Below are positions 20,506 through 29,464 of a DNA stretch of 64,000 bases, piece after piece. This DNA is from Bacteroides sp. GTDB lineage: Bacteria; Bacillota; Clostridia; Lachnospirales; Lachnospiraceae. The position numbers were made by a program, and so were the translations under genes. The stretch covers positions 1 through 64,000 of the forward strand of contig JAMPBO010000007.1 in the NCBI GenBank assembly GCA_023666705.1, given 5' to 3'. How positions within the stretch are numbered: the first letter of the stretch is position 1; the number at the start of each line of letters is the position of its first letter. Under the pieces are notes generated by a model. That model saw only the letters and a list, made by a program, of their open reading frames with translations, made no database searches and was not told the DNA's origin.

Positions 20506-21502
20506 ATTCCCCCAATCGGCTGCGAACGGTTATTTTGCCTCCCATTCCCTCCACGATGGACTTGGTCAGGGACAGCCCGATTCCCACACTGTTTGGGTTT
20601 ACGTCCTTATTTACCCTGTAAAAACGTTTAAAAATATTTGGCAAGTCCCCATCTGGTATTCCCATTCCGTTATCCTTGACATATATTCTTGTGTACATGG
20701 ACGTTTTTTCAACCTCAATTTCGATTTCCGCATTTGATGGAGAATAATCCGATGCATTTTTTAATAGGTTGATTATGCCCTCAACAAGCCAGTCTCCATC
20801 GCACATAAGCTGTTCATTTCCGTCACAGCTCACATGTACGCTTTGTTCTCTTTCCTGTGTAAGGTATGTGACACCCTCCACAGACCGGCAAAGCAGCTCC
20901 CGCAAATTGCAGGGTACATTTTCAAATTGAATGGCACCCGCCTCAATTCTTGCAAGCTTGAGCATGGATAACACCATCCACTCCATTCGCGTAAGCTGGT
21001 TTTTGGATTCACTTATTATCTCTTTTCTTTTTTTGTCCTCCATCACCCTGTCATCGTACAGCAAATCCATAAATACGGTAAGAGCGGCAAGCGGTGTTTT
21101 AAGCTGATGGGAGATATCCGACATGATATCCCTTAAAAAATTTTTTTCCTCCTGCTCCTTATCCTTGCTGTCCCTAAGTGCACCGACCAACTTATAAAGA
21201 TTGGAGTAAAGCTCTCCAAGCTCTCCCTGCTCGTAAGGTTCCGGCGGTATGTCATGATTATCCAACAGCTTCATCATAACATCCGTTGCCTGTCGGACAT
21301 CCTTACATATATGCCGAAGCTCCAGGATTGCAATTACATATATGATTACTTCCACGAGAAAGCATGCACCTATCATCATCCACAGTCTTGCAGTAAATTC
21401 ACGTAAAACGGCATACGCAGCCGCAGAAAATCCCATTAACAGCAGAATTCCCCACAATATATAATATTTGTTAAATTTTCTTATTTCATAGCTGTCCTTC
21501 AT
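20474..21502 (-). CDS. Sensor histidine kinase
   Basis: A 342-aa sensor. Two membrane spans near residues 14-58 are separated by only a few residues, so there is practically no extracellular domain. Then come the phosphoacceptor SDISHQLKTPLAALT, the N box LLKNASDYSPSN and the G boxes KDNGMGIPDGD and GIGLSLTKSIVEGMGG. Such intramembrane-sensing kinases often read the state of an ABC transporter, and this one is adjacent to a permease/ATPase module. The gene starts 12 nt after the response regulator. Confidence 0.93.
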   Translation of the reverse strand: MKDSYEIRKFNKYYILWGILLLMGFSAAAYAVLREFTARLWMMIGACFLVEVIIYVIAILELRHICKDVRQATDVMMKLLDNHDIPPEPYEQGELGELYSNLYKLVGALRDSKDKEQEEKNFLRDIMSDISHQLKTPLAALTVFMDLLYDDRVMEDKKRKEIISESKNQLTRMEWMVLSMLKLARIEAGAIQFENVPCNLRELLCRSVEGVTYLTQEREQSVHVSCDGNEQLMCDGDWLVEGIINLLKNASDYSPSNAEIEIEVEKTSMYTRIYVKDNGMGIPDGDLPNIFKRFYRVNKDVNPNSVGIGLSLTKSIVEGMGGKITVRSRLGEYTHFILTFVH

Positions 21503-21514
21503 ACGAACCTCTTT

Positions 21515-22195
21515 TTAAAGCTTCTTAAATCTGTAACCGACACCCCGCACCGTTTCTATATAGCTGCTGTCCTCTCCCAAACGGTCCCGCAGACGTTTCA
21601 TGTAAACGGAAAGTGTATTGTCGTCTATAAACTCGCCATCAATGTCATACAGCTTTTCCAGCATGGTCCGCCGCTCTAAAACATTTCCTGCGTTCATAAG
21701 TAAAATTCTAAGCAGCTTAAGCTCGCTTGTCGTACATTCCACTGTTTTCCCACCCTTGAAAAGTGCAAACTCATCCACATGGAATTCGTGACTGCCAAAG
21801 GAATATACATTCTGGCTCCTGCCCTCCCTGTAAGAGCTTCTTCTGATATTCGCCAAAATACGTGAAAGGAGCTCCTTTACACGATACGGTTTCGTCACAT
21901 AATCATCCGCACCAAGCTCAAGCCCCTGCACAATATTTGCCTCCTCCGATACGGCAGAGAGAAATATAACAGGCACATGGCTTCCCTTACTCCTGATTTC
22001 CTCGCAAAAGGAAAAGCCTGTGCCGTCAGGCAGCATTACATCAAGTAATATCAAATCTATATTGTTGTCGTAAAGCTTCCGTGCAGTCTCAATCGTTCCT
22101 GCCCGTACCACCTCATATCCGTCAGACTGCAGTGCATATTCCGTCCCCATGGCAAGGGCAAAATCATCCTCCACCATCAAAATTCTGTATGCCAT
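21515..22195 (-). CDS. OmpR/PhoB-type response regulator
   Basis: A 226-aa regulator: receiver domain with DD near residues 9-10, phospho-Asp in LILLDVMLPDG and Lys in TKPYRVKELL, followed by a winged-helix domain with the ELKLLRILLMNAGNVLERR start and GVGYRFKKL end. It partners the downstream kinase. The TTACA-ATTT-TGTAA site upstream of the transporter genes is a candidate target. Its leader contains the GATGTTCAA motif 7 nt before AGGAGG. Confidence 0.94.
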   Translation of the reverse strand: MAYRILMVEDDFALAMGTEYALQSDGYEVVRAGTIETARKLYDNNIDLILLDVMLPDGTGFSFCEEIRSKGSHVPVIFLSAVSEEANIVQGLELGADDYVTKPYRVKELLSRILANIRRSSYREGRSQNVYSFGSHEFHVDEFALFKGGKTVECTTSELKLLRILLMNAGNVLERRTMLEKLYDIDGEFIDDNTLSVYMKRLRDRLGEDSSYIETVRGVGYRFKKL

Positions 22196-22212
22196 AAAAA
22201 CCTCCTGGGATT

Positions 22213-22221
22213 TTGAACATC
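22213..22221 (-). repeat. GATGTTCAA leader motif, copy 2 (short form)
   Basis: On the minus strand GATGTTCAA is followed 7 nt later by the GGAGG of the response regulator gene starting at 22195. The 5' part of the leader family is not present. Confidence 0.45.
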
Positions 22222-22280
22222 ATTTTGAAACTATAACTATTATCCTTTTATATTGTAACTCATCACAGGAAAAAAGGCAC

Positions 22281-23561
22281 CTATTTTCTTATAGCCTCCA
22301 GAGGATTTAATTTTGAAGCCCATCTTGCAGGTATATAGCCTGCCAAAATTCCCAGAACGGTGGACGTAATGATTGCCACAAAAACAAGCCACGGCGGAAT
22401 AACCGCAAGCACCGTTCCTTTTTCATAATCAAGCAGTGCTACGGCAACCTTGTTTATAATACCCTTTATTCCGTACGACAACCCTACACCAAACAAACCT
22501 CCTGCAAATCCTAAAACACCCGATTCAAACAAAAACATGCCAAGCAGCTCGTCCGTATCACAGCCGATAACCTTAAGCATACCAATCTCATTGATGCGGT
22601 CATAAACCGATGTTGTCATGGTATTGCTGATTCCGATTATGGCAACAACAAGTGCAATGGTTCCGATACCGCCCAAAAGGAGCTGTATCATTTTAATCTG
22701 CTTTTTTGCACTTTCCAGATATTCCTTTGCATTTGATGTTTCATATCCCATATCCTGCAGCTTTTTTACAACAAAATCCACATTCTGTATATCATCCACA
22801 ACAACAACCGCACTGGTGTAAATCCATTCCTTATATGCATTTCCATTTGCATCCGTCGGCTGTATGTATAAGCTGTTATTTTGGCTGTTTCGTTTTAAAT
22901 ATTTTTTCAGTTTATCCAAATCACAGTAAATACTCTGGGACTGCAGCGAGTAATCCTCCTCATCACCTGCAAGCACACCTGTGACCTTAAATTTTGCAGA
23001 AAAAGCAGCGTCACCATAACCAAATTCCACATTTACAGGTGTGTTTACCAGTGCATCCAGCCCCTTACCTTCTCCCTTTGAATATGAAAGTCCCGATTTG
23101 TAATTATAAAAAAACAATCCCATGGAGTTTCCCAAAATCAGCCCTGGTTTATTACCACTATTCTCAAGTGAGGAATGATCCGAAAGCGTAAGCTGCTCAA
23201 GCTGCTCTGACGGTATTCCGACAATATCAGTGTATGCACTGTATTTCCCTATTTCCAGCGTGGCACCGATCTCATATTGGGGATACACATAGGAAACCCG
23301 CTCTACATCCCTGAATTTTTCCAGCGTCCGATCCGTCAAAAGCTTACTTTTTTCCTTGTAGGACGCTCCCCCTGATACGGTAATGGTTTTTACGGTATTT
23401 TCATTTTCAAACTCGGACAGAAGCTCTTTTTTTACACCAAAACCAAGTGCAAGCAGGGATACGATGGATATAACTCCAATTGTAACCCCAAGCACGGTGA
23501 GCACCGTTCTTGCTTTTCTCCGTTTCATATTCATAAGACTTAACCGGAACATCCAGCCCAT
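22281..23561 (-). CDS. ABC transporter permease, MacB/FtsX type
   Basis: A 426-aa permease with the MacB/FtsX layout: one N-terminal span (ARTVLTVLGVTIGVISIVSLL), a large extracellular domain with GNSMGLFFYN and a strongly charged middle, then three C-terminal spans ending AGYIPARWASKLNPLEAIRK. It works with the ATPase at 24494-25159. Its ATG shares one base with the stop of the upstream CARDB-like gene, indicating coupling. Confidence 0.93.
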   Translation of the reverse strand: MGWMFRLSLMNMKRRKARTVLTVLGVTIGVISIVSLLALGFGVKKELLSEFENENTVKTITVSGGASYKEKSKLLTDRTLEKFRDVERVSYVYPQYEIGATLEIGKYSAYTDIVGIPSEQLEQLTLSDHSSLENSGNKPGLILGNSMGLFFYNYKSGLSYSKGEGKGLDALVNTPVNVEFGYGDAAFSAKFKVTGVLAGDEEDYSLQSQSIYCDLDKLKKYLKRNSQNNSLYIQPTDANGNAYKEWIYTSAVVVVDDIQNVDFVVKKLQDMGYETSNAKEYLESAKKQIKMIQLLLGGIGTIALVVAIIGISNTMTTSVYDRINEIGMLKVIGCDTDELLGMFLFESGVLGFAGGLFGVGLSYGIKGIINKVAVALLDYEKGTVLAVIPPWLVFVAIITSTVLGILAGYIPARWASKLNPLEAIRK

Positions 23562-24484
23562 CAGAATTCCTCCAATATCTTTTTCTTTCTTCTGTACCTC
23601 ATAACCGAGAGTATAATGATAAGGATTAACAAAGCGACAGCCACAATTGTTATGGTTGTTGTCTTTGATATGCCCTCTTTCTTCGTCTCCTTTAAAGTCG
23701 TCAGATTACTGTAATCAATTGCATCCACATAGATGGATATCTCCTGACTTTCCTCGAACTTATTTCCCTGCTTGTCCTCATATGTAATTATCATGGAATT
23801 TTTGGATGCCATTTCATTGGAATGTGTCGTCTTCGTTATGATATCGATATTTCCACTCTTCCCTGATTCTATGTTCCCGATATAGCTTACCTGTTCATCT
23901 ATATTTTCTCCCTCAACCCTGACGGAAACATTGTAAAGCGTGCCTTCCCCTAAGTTGTTTACCATTCCCGTGATTTCAACATCATCACCAAGCTTTACCG
24001 AATCGTCCGTTAAAACATCTGTAATTGACAGCCTTTGCTTCAGGGAAATCGGAATAAAAATGTTATCCTCCACCGTGTAGGAATATCCGTTTACATCTTC
24101 ATATTCAGACTTAATAGTAAGCTTATATGCCTTTTCCTCCAAACCCTTAACTGCCATCATGTCAAATGTAATTTCCATTTCCTGCTCTGCCGGAAACTCA
24201 CTGATATACTCCGTGCCTGCTCCCTTTGCAGGTAACAGTTCTCCCGCCTCAGATGAAACCGTAAGCTTTAAATTCCGTACTTTTTTGGAAGCCGTATTTT
24301 TCAGTGTCAGGATAAGCTTAAAGCTCTCACCCGAGACAACCGCAGTTGGATTCAATTGATAATCCGTTACCATTACCTTTGGTTCAGCCGCCTTGGACTG
24401 CATACCTGCAAAGGAAGCTATGGCAAGCATAACAGCCATTATAAAAATATATATATTCTTTGAGTTCTTTTTCGTCTTATACAT
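23561..24484 (-). CDS. Secreted, C-terminally anchored protein with CARDB/NEW3-like repeats
   Basis: A 307-aa protein with an N-terminal signal (IYIFIMAVMLAIASFAGMQ), two all-beta repeats recognisable from V(S/V)...FKLILTLKNTASKKVRNLKLTV and DDVEITGMVNNLGEGTLYN, and a C-terminal span TTTITIVAVALLILIIILSV followed by a basic tail. CARDB/NEW3-type domains bind adhesion or carbohydrate partners; here the protein sits between ATPase and permease and may be an extracytoplasmic adaptor playing the part of MacA. That role is inferred. Confidence 0.75.
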   Translation of the reverse strand: MYKTKKNSKNIYIFIMAVMLAIASFAGMQSKAAEPKVMVTDYQLNPTAVVSGESFKLILTLKNTASKKVRNLKLTVSSEAGELLPAKGAGTEYISEFPAEQEMEITFDMMAVKGLEEKAYKLTIKSEYEDVNGYSYTVEDNIFIPISLKQRLSITDVLTDDSVKLGDDVEITGMVNNLGEGTLYNVSVRVEGENIDEQVSYIGNIESGKSGNIDIITKTTHSNEMASKNSMIITYEDKQGNKFEESQEISIYVDAIDYSNLTTLKETKKEGISKTTTITIVAVALLILIIILSVMRYRRKKKILEEF

Positions 24485-24493
24485 AAGCTCCTC

Positions 24494-25159
24494 CTACTCT
24501 ACAATTTTTCCATCTGAAATCTTTATGATCCTGTCTGCCTCTCTTGCAAGGTCGATATTGTGTGTGATTAACACTAATGTCTGGTTTAATTTCTTTACAG
24601 AATCATGCAAAAGTGCCATAACCTCATTTCCGTTTGCAGAGTCAAGTGCACCCGTAGGTTCATCCGCAAGTATGAGGGATGGTCTGTTCGCCAATGCCCT
24701 TGCAATTGCGACACGCTGCTGCTGTCCACCAGAAAGCTGATTTGGCAAGTGCTTTCTCCGGTCCTTGAGTCCAAGCATTTCTATTATACTATTGATAAAT
24801 TCCTTGTCCGGCTTTTTGTGGTCAAGCAATATCGGCATACTGATATTTTCCTCAACCGTAAGCACTGGTATTAAATGATATGCCTGAAACACAAAACCTA
24901 TTTTTCGTCTTCGGAATACAGACATTTCATCATCCGACAGTGTGGTGATATCCTTTCCGTCAACCGTGATATTTCCGCTTGTTGCGGTATCTACGCCACC
25001 CATAACATGAAGCAGGGTTGATTTCCCTGAGCCTGACGCTCCCACAACTGCCAAGGTTTCCCCTTTTTCAATGGTAAGGCTCACATCATCCAGTGCCCAC
25101 ACCCTTGTATCTCCTGCTCCGTATATTTTCGTCACATGCTCCATTTTAACTATTTCCAT
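24494..25159 (-). CDS. ABC transporter ATP-binding protein (MacB/LolD type)
   Basis: A 221-aa ATPase. Walker A is VGASGSGKSTLLHVMGG, the signature LSGGQQQRVAIARAL, Walker B LILADEPTGALDS and the switch His LVLITHN. This is the common MacB/LolD/BceA class that works with FtsX-type permeases. The gene is preceded by a structured leader copy (25177-25230) and a hairpin, so it may be regulated separately from the permease upstream. Confidence 0.96.
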   Translation of the reverse strand: MEIVKMEHVTKIYGAGDTRVWALDDVSLTIEKGETLAVVGASGSGKSTLLHVMGGVDTATSGNITVDGKDITTLSDDEMSVFRRRKIGFVFQAYHLIPVLTVEENISMPILLDHKKPDKEFINSIIEMLGLKDRRKHLPNQLSGGQQQRVAIARALANRPSLILADEPTGALDSANGNEVMALLHDSVKKLNQTLVLITHNIDLAREADRIIKISDGKIVE

Positions 25160-25176
25160 ATGGTTTCCTCCAATCT

Positions 25177-25230
25177 TTGAACATCAGCCCATTCCAAATT
25201 TGCTTTCAGCAAATGGGCTGACGCTACGTG
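25177..25230 (-). repeat. Structured leader element, best-folding copy (A)
   Basis: Read on the minus strand the element has arms CGTCAGCCCATT and AATGGGCTGATG (12 bp with one G-T), enclosing an internal TTTGCT-GAA-AGCAAA hairpin, then GATGTTCAA followed 5 nt later by the GGAGG of the ATPase gene. The same layout recurs at 41259-41334 and 47659-47733 with compatible stem changes, and the 3' motif alone recurs at 8953, 22213, 31908 and 39088. It is not described in families I know. Confidence 0.8.
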
Positions 25231-25256
25231 TCAAGTTTTCATAGAAAACTTGACAC
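25228..25256. repeat. 13-bp perfect hairpin beside the leader element
   Basis: GTGTCAAGTTTTC and GAAAACTTGACAC form a perfect 13-bp stem with a 3-nt loop, between the permease stop and the leader element. There is no U-run on either strand, so it does not look like a plain terminator; it may be a processing or stability element. Confidence 0.75.
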
Positions 25257-25270
25257 AACCTTTCTATATA

Positions 25271-27637
25271 CTAATCTCCGCCTGCATTTAAGTCATTTAA
25301 AATTCCCTTGCTCATCCGTATAACCGGAAAATAAATCGAACCACAAAGCACCAGCGTTGATACGATAACCCCAATCACTGCCGCCCTGACAGGATATACC
25401 AGATCAATCTGGAATATGGTAATTATCGCCTGCCGAAGCGGTATCAGTCCTGCAAAGCCTGCTACACACCCAATCAGGTTTGCAAGCAGTGAAGTAATGA
25501 TACCTTCCAGCATAACAATATAGCAAAGCTTTTTTTTCGATACGCCTATCACCCTAAGCTGTGCAAGCTCACCCCTTCTCAGATACAAATTGCTGGCACT
25601 CGTATTTATGATATTCACGGATGTCATTACGACAATAAACAAAATAAACATACTGATATATCTTATAGATTTCTTTAAGTTTACCCCCGAAGATGCATCA
25701 TATGCAAAGCTTGATACATATACATTCGTGTCACTTAAAAAATCATCTGAGAGTAGCAAATCCATCGTTTCCGAGGTCAGCCCCTGCCCTTTTTTTATTT
25801 TATATTTCAGTCCGTTACTGTCTTTTTCTCCAAGTCCGGTCATTGCATAATAATTTTCCAATGGTACAATTGCCGTTATATTTTCTAAATTAAGCTTTTC
25901 CTTATCATACTCCACAATTCCCTCTACCGTGTAGGTTTCGTAAGCTCCTTCCTCAACAAGCTCATTCCAGCAATCATAATAGAGTCCGGAAAAGCTAAAA
26001 TCCTCTGGTTTTTTATCCTTATCCATCGTTGCATACTCAATCCACCGTTCGGAAAACATGGTGTTAAATTTCTCAAAGTCTACAAGATTAATGGTATCTC
26101 CCACCTGATAATCATTTTCCTGATAATATTTCCCATAAAGGTCTTCCGGCGTAAGGCTCTGGTCATCATCGTCCTCCTCTTCATACCGTGGATACGCTAT
26201 TTTTTGGCGTTCAATTATCAGACCATGATCGCTGACATCTAATGTTCCGTCCACCAAAAATGCCTCATGCTTCTGGAATTCCTCACGGCTATATCCAAGC
26301 ACATTTATTTGACTAAAATATACTTTATTTATCATATGCTCTTCACTATGTTCATTTAAATTCAACTCATCAATCCACGAGCCTGACCAGGTACCTTTGA
26401 TATATTCATCATTATATTTGCTATAGAGTGCTTCATAATCGGCAACCGGAATCCTTGCAATGTACATCGGCTGAATATCCTCAACATTTGGTTCACTGGC
26501 AAACCGTTCCAGTACATCATATGACGGCATTCCTGCTTTTGCGTTTTCAATGTCGACCTCACGGCCTACCGGATTAAAACAGTAAAATTGGTACTCTCCA
26601 TATTGACCCATTCTACGGTCCAGCAAATCATTTATCGAGCTTGACACTACCGAAATCATAATAAAGGCAGCGATTCCCAGTGCAAAGGTTGCCACGGACT
26701 TGAAAAACCTGCTCTTATTCCCCATAAGGCTTTTGTAGGCGTAATCTCCCTCCACACCAAAAAGAACTCCAAAAATACTCTTTCTTCTCTTCTTCAGCTT
26801 CTTTTTCTTTATGTTAAAGTTTCCCCGCACCGCTTCAACCGGCGATATTTTTTTGACAATGTTGCTATTTTCTTTCATAACGAAGTATAAATCTCCGATA
26901 AATGCCACAAGCACAAACAAAACAGGAACAATATGAAGCCCCACCTTTATGTTTGAAACCGCTCCTATTATGGCAGCAACCAAAAAACCGGTCAGCATTC
27001 CAAGTGCCACGCCTGAAATTTCCTGAATGAAGCCCATTAAAAATATAATGGTTTTAAGCTGTCCCCTTGTGGCACCGATACACCTTAAAATTCCATAGTC
27101 CTTCACCTGCTCCAGAGTGTTCAGCTGGATGGAATTCCTTATGATTCCAACACCGATAATTGCAAATATTACCGACAGGAACAAGAACAAAATAAGCGTG
27201 ATGTATACCGTGTCACCTGCATAGCCCTGCAGATAATACGAGGCAAGCGTATCGTTTATTTTTCCTTCAATTCCATATTCTGCTGTGAGTGTATCCAAAT
27301 ATTGGTTCATTCTATATGGATTTTTTGTATTGATGAACAACGCGTTCTTGATGTAGGAACCATTCTTATATGCTGCATAATAATCGCCTATGTAGGCATC
27401 CTTGACAAATTCCTGATTGATAATGCCTGTTACCTGCTCCTCCGTCTCAGGAAACATGACAATTTCATAATTTGCCTGCTCACGCACCCTGTCCCTATTG
27501 TTAATAAAATTACTGAAATACAAGGTTAAAATAACAAACAATGCACCTGCAGCCAATGCGACTCCCAAAATTGTGAGCATAGTACGTTTTTTTTGATATT
27601 TCAGATACAATTTTGAAAGCTGGTTATAACGCTCCAA
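25271..27637 (-). CDS. Large FtsX-type ABC permease
   Basis: A 788-aa permease, first gene of the module. It has an N-terminal span (RTMLTILGVALAAGALFVIL), a first FtsX core near residues 150-260 (FAIIGVGIIRNSIQLNTLEQ), a second near 305-340, a long extracellular stretch, and a final FtsX core with RGELAQLRVIGVSKKKLC. The layout resembles ten-span BceB/YtrF-like permeases. The start is TTG with GGGAGGG 8 nt upstream. A TTACA/TGTAA operator candidate and a hairpin lie just upstream. Confidence 0.9.
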   Translation of the reverse strand: MERYNQLSKLYLKYQKKRTMLTILGVALAAGALFVILTLYFSNFINNRDRVREQANYEIVMFPETEEQVTGIINQEFVKDAYIGDYYAAYKNGSYIKNALFINTKNPYRMNQYLDTLTAEYGIEGKINDTLASYYLQGYAGDTVYITLILFLFLSVIFAIIGVGIIRNSIQLNTLEQVKDYGILRCIGATRGQLKTIIFLMGFIQEISGVALGMLTGFLVAAIIGAVSNIKVGLHIVPVLFVLVAFIGDLYFVMKENSNIVKKISPVEAVRGNFNIKKKKLKKRRKSIFGVLFGVEGDYAYKSLMGNKSRFFKSVATFALGIAAFIMISVVSSSINDLLDRRMGQYGEYQFYCFNPVGREVDIENAKAGMPSYDVLERFASEPNVEDIQPMYIARIPVADYEALYSKYNDEYIKGTWSGSWIDELNLNEHSEEHMINKVYFSQINVLGYSREEFQKHEAFLVDGTLDVSDHGLIIERQKIAYPRYEEEDDDDQSLTPEDLYGKYYQENDYQVGDTINLVDFEKFNTMFSERWIEYATMDKDKKPEDFSFSGLYYDCWNELVEEGAYETYTVEGIVEYDKEKLNLENITAIVPLENYYAMTGLGEKDSNGLKYKIKKGQGLTSETMDLLLSDDFLSDTNVYVSSFAYDASSGVNLKKSIRYISMFILFIVVMTSVNIINTSASNLYLRRGELAQLRVIGVSKKKLCYIVMLEGIITSLLANLIGCVAGFAGLIPLRQAIITIFQIDLVYPVRAAVIGVIVSTLVLCGSIYFPVIRMSKGILNDLNAGGD

Positions 27638-27688
27638 TAAAATCCCTCCCGTCCATTTGGAAATCCTGCTACAGAAAAACGCAAAACA

Positions 27689-27730
27689 CCCATGTAATAT
27701 AACCAGTATATAACGGCTATATTACATGGG
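27689..27730 (-). terminator. Hairpin after the lipoprotein gene (terminator or promoter-proximal structure)
   Basis: Perfect 13-bp arms CCCATGTAATATA/TATATTACATGGG enclose a 16-nt loop and on the minus strand are followed by GTTTTGCGTTTTT. This fits a terminator for the lipoprotein gene, though it also lies between the operator at 27745-27758 and the permease gene. Confidence 0.65.
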
Positions 27731-27744
27731 CGTGACAAGCTTTC

Positions 27745-27758
27745 TTACAATTTTGTAA
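27745..27758. promoter_or_regulatory. TTACA-N4-TGTAA operator candidate for the ABC/TCS module
   Basis: TTACA-ATTT-TGTAA (14 bp) is a dyad of the shape reported for BceR-like response regulators (TNACA-N4-TGTAA). It lies 108 nt upstream of the large permease gene and downstream of the lipoprotein stop. The response regulator at 21515-22195 is the natural candidate to bind it. Confidence 0.55.
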
Positions 27759-27792
27759 TTCTATAGTCCCTGTGACCGAAACAAAAAACAGG

Positions 27793-29148
27793 TTAATACA
27801 AAATTTTACTATAGGAACCACTCCCAGGGACATTATAAATGATGGAACCATCCAAGGCACATACTGTTACAACTGCCGTTTTCTCCTTCGTATCTCTTTC
27901 ACTGCCTGAGTCGTAATAACGCCATACAGGAACAACCGCATATGAAATTCCATCATATGTTATATATACATACCCAAACTCTACACTGCCCACAGTATAA
28001 ACTGCAAATTCCTTACTTATCATTCTTTCAAATTCTTCCTTGGCAAACTCATTTACCTGTTCAAAGGACAACATTTCCGATTGCTTGGCTGCCGTCTCCG
28101 GCTCCATATAATTTCCTAAGATGGAAAAGCTACACACACCATTATTATTCACACATACCACCACATAAGGCTGCACTGCCGCAAAATCAATCCTACCTGC
28201 TTCCATAGTAGTCTGCACAGGCTCGTATGCAAACAAAAGATGTGTGCCATTTTCTGACATACCAAAAACCATCGTATATCCATCCACAGCAAGCTCTGTT
28301 TCGGATACCATTACGTTATTTTGCACCGTATGCAAAAGTTCCATGTTATCTAATCCAAGCCCATCCAGAAATTGCTTTGCCGAAGCTTCCGCACCCTCAC
28401 GATTGCACGGATTGTCTACATTTACTTCATTCATTCCAAGTGTCTCTACAACTATATAATCCTCATCCAGACAATTTGCATCCAAATATGCCAATCCCAA
28501 CAAATCATCTTTCTCATACGTCATAGCCCACAATTTTCCATTTACATTACCCCTTAAATATGCCTGCTCATTGGTAAACGTGTTCACTTCTTCACCCTCG
28601 TCGCTCACCGATATGGATGTCTCTGTTACTGTATAAACAATCTTATCATCCGGATATTCCACATAATTATCCTCGTTATAATTTTCAAGCATATACTCTA
28701 TGTACGATACATTGCTATTCGCTTTATCTTCATATCGTTCTTGAAAAAATTGAAGCTCCGCCTCAAGCTCCGCCCTGCTTAATATACCGTAAGGCTTGAC
28801 GTTGTCATACTCCCCATTGTCAAACAGCTTTTGGGCATATTTCAACACAAATTCATCCTTGTTTTCATATTCTGTTGCCGTGAAGGTAGGTACTTCACCA
28901 TATCCTTCTGCGTATACCTTTGCATCAACAGTTGTAATTCTTCCTCCTGCTTCAACCGTATAGGAAATTGTATCCGGTATCTCATTGCCGTCACTTTCCT
29001 CTGCCGCATTTCCATCACCTGCCTCCATGCCTGCATTTTCCTTTAAATCATATGCGATATCATCCTTGTTTGCCTTTCCACATGCAGAGAGTAAAACAGC
29101 CATTCCAAATATAATCACTGACTTACACACTTTTTTTACAACTTCCAT
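27793..29148 (-). CDS. Lipoprotein of unknown function (paralogue of 36849-38087)
   Basis: A 451-aa lipoprotein: the signal ends in the lipobox LLSACG (Cys near residue 22), followed by an acidic linker (NAGMEAGDGNAAEESDGNE) and then a beta-rich domain. The C-terminus (ISYAVVPVWRYYD...VTVCALDGSIIYN) resembles the C-terminus of the lipoprotein at 36849-38087, which ends VPVWILSDGD...IIINAIDGSVIQLL. The ATG at 29148 is chosen because GGAGGG lies 8 nt upstream; earlier ATGs overlap it. I do not recognise the family with certainty (DUF6034-like from memory). Confidence 0.75.
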   Translation of the reverse strand: MEVVKKVCKSVIIFGMAVLLSACGKANKDDIAYDLKENAGMEAGDGNAAEESDGNEIPDTISYTVEAGGRITTVDAKVYAEGYGEVPTFTATEYENKDEFVLKYAQKLFDNGEYDNVKPYGILSRAELEAELQFFQERYEDKANSNVSYIEYMLENYNEDNYVEYPDDKIVYTVTETSISVSDEGEEVNTFTNEQAYLRGNVNGKLWAMTYEKDDLLGLAYLDANCLDEDYIVVETLGMNEVNVDNPCNREGAEASAKQFLDGLGLDNMELLHTVQNNVMVSETELAVDGYTMVFGMSENGTHLLFAYEPVQTTMEAGRIDFAAVQPYVVVCVNNNGVCSFSILGNYMEPETAAKQSEMLSFEQVNEFAKEEFERMISKEFAVYTVGSVEFGYVYITYDGISYAVVPVWRYYDSGSERDTKEKTAVVTVCALDGSIIYNVPGSGSYSKILY

Positions 29149-29226
29149 GTTCATTCCCTCCATTTTAAATGCCTGACATCATTATTTTATAACTGCATTC
29201 TTTCCTGAGATTACTATAAAATATAA

Positions 29227-29245
29227 ATGTATCTTTTTTGCATCA
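29227..29245 (-). promoter_or_regulatory. Shared 19-nt motif upstream of the lipoprotein gene
   Basis: The plus strand reads ATGTATCTTTTTTGCATCA, which matches 48310-48328 at 18 of 19 positions. Both copies lie 54-79 nt upstream of a minus-strand start of an anchored or lipoprotein gene. A TTGATG box followed by 17 nt and TATTTT overlaps it, so it may be a promoter spacer with an operator. Confidence 0.5.
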
Positions 29246-29345
29246 ATGAAGCATTTATAAATTTTATATTTGATTTTGAAAGATTTGTTTTTATCCTATA
29301 TCATCCCATTTTTTACAAACTATCAAAGATGGGAACATACTACCG

Positions 29346-29374
29346 TTGCAATACTTGCCACACAATGTTAAAAT
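29346..29374 (+). promoter_or_regulatory. Promoter of azlCD
   Basis: TTGCAA (29346-29351), a 17-nt spacer and TAAAAT (29369-29374). The transcript would begin near 29381, leaving a leader of about 85 nt with a hairpin. Confidence 0.55.
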
Positions 29375-29464
29375 ACTAAATTGTAACTGCAAGCGGGCTT
29401 ATAGCACCGCTTCCCAAGAAATTTCAACGAAATTTCTCATATACTATAGAAAGGACGGCGTTCC

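Larger units (their letters stand above)
29149..29464. other. Divergent intergenic region with promoter of azlCD
   Basis: 316 nt between divergent genes. It holds a 19-nt motif (29227-29245) shared with 48310-48328, an AT-rich stretch, the azlC promoter (29346-29374), and a perfect 9-bp hairpin AGAAATTTC-AAC-GAAATTTCT (29417-29437) just before the ribosome site of azlC. No gene is visible. Confidence 0.6.
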
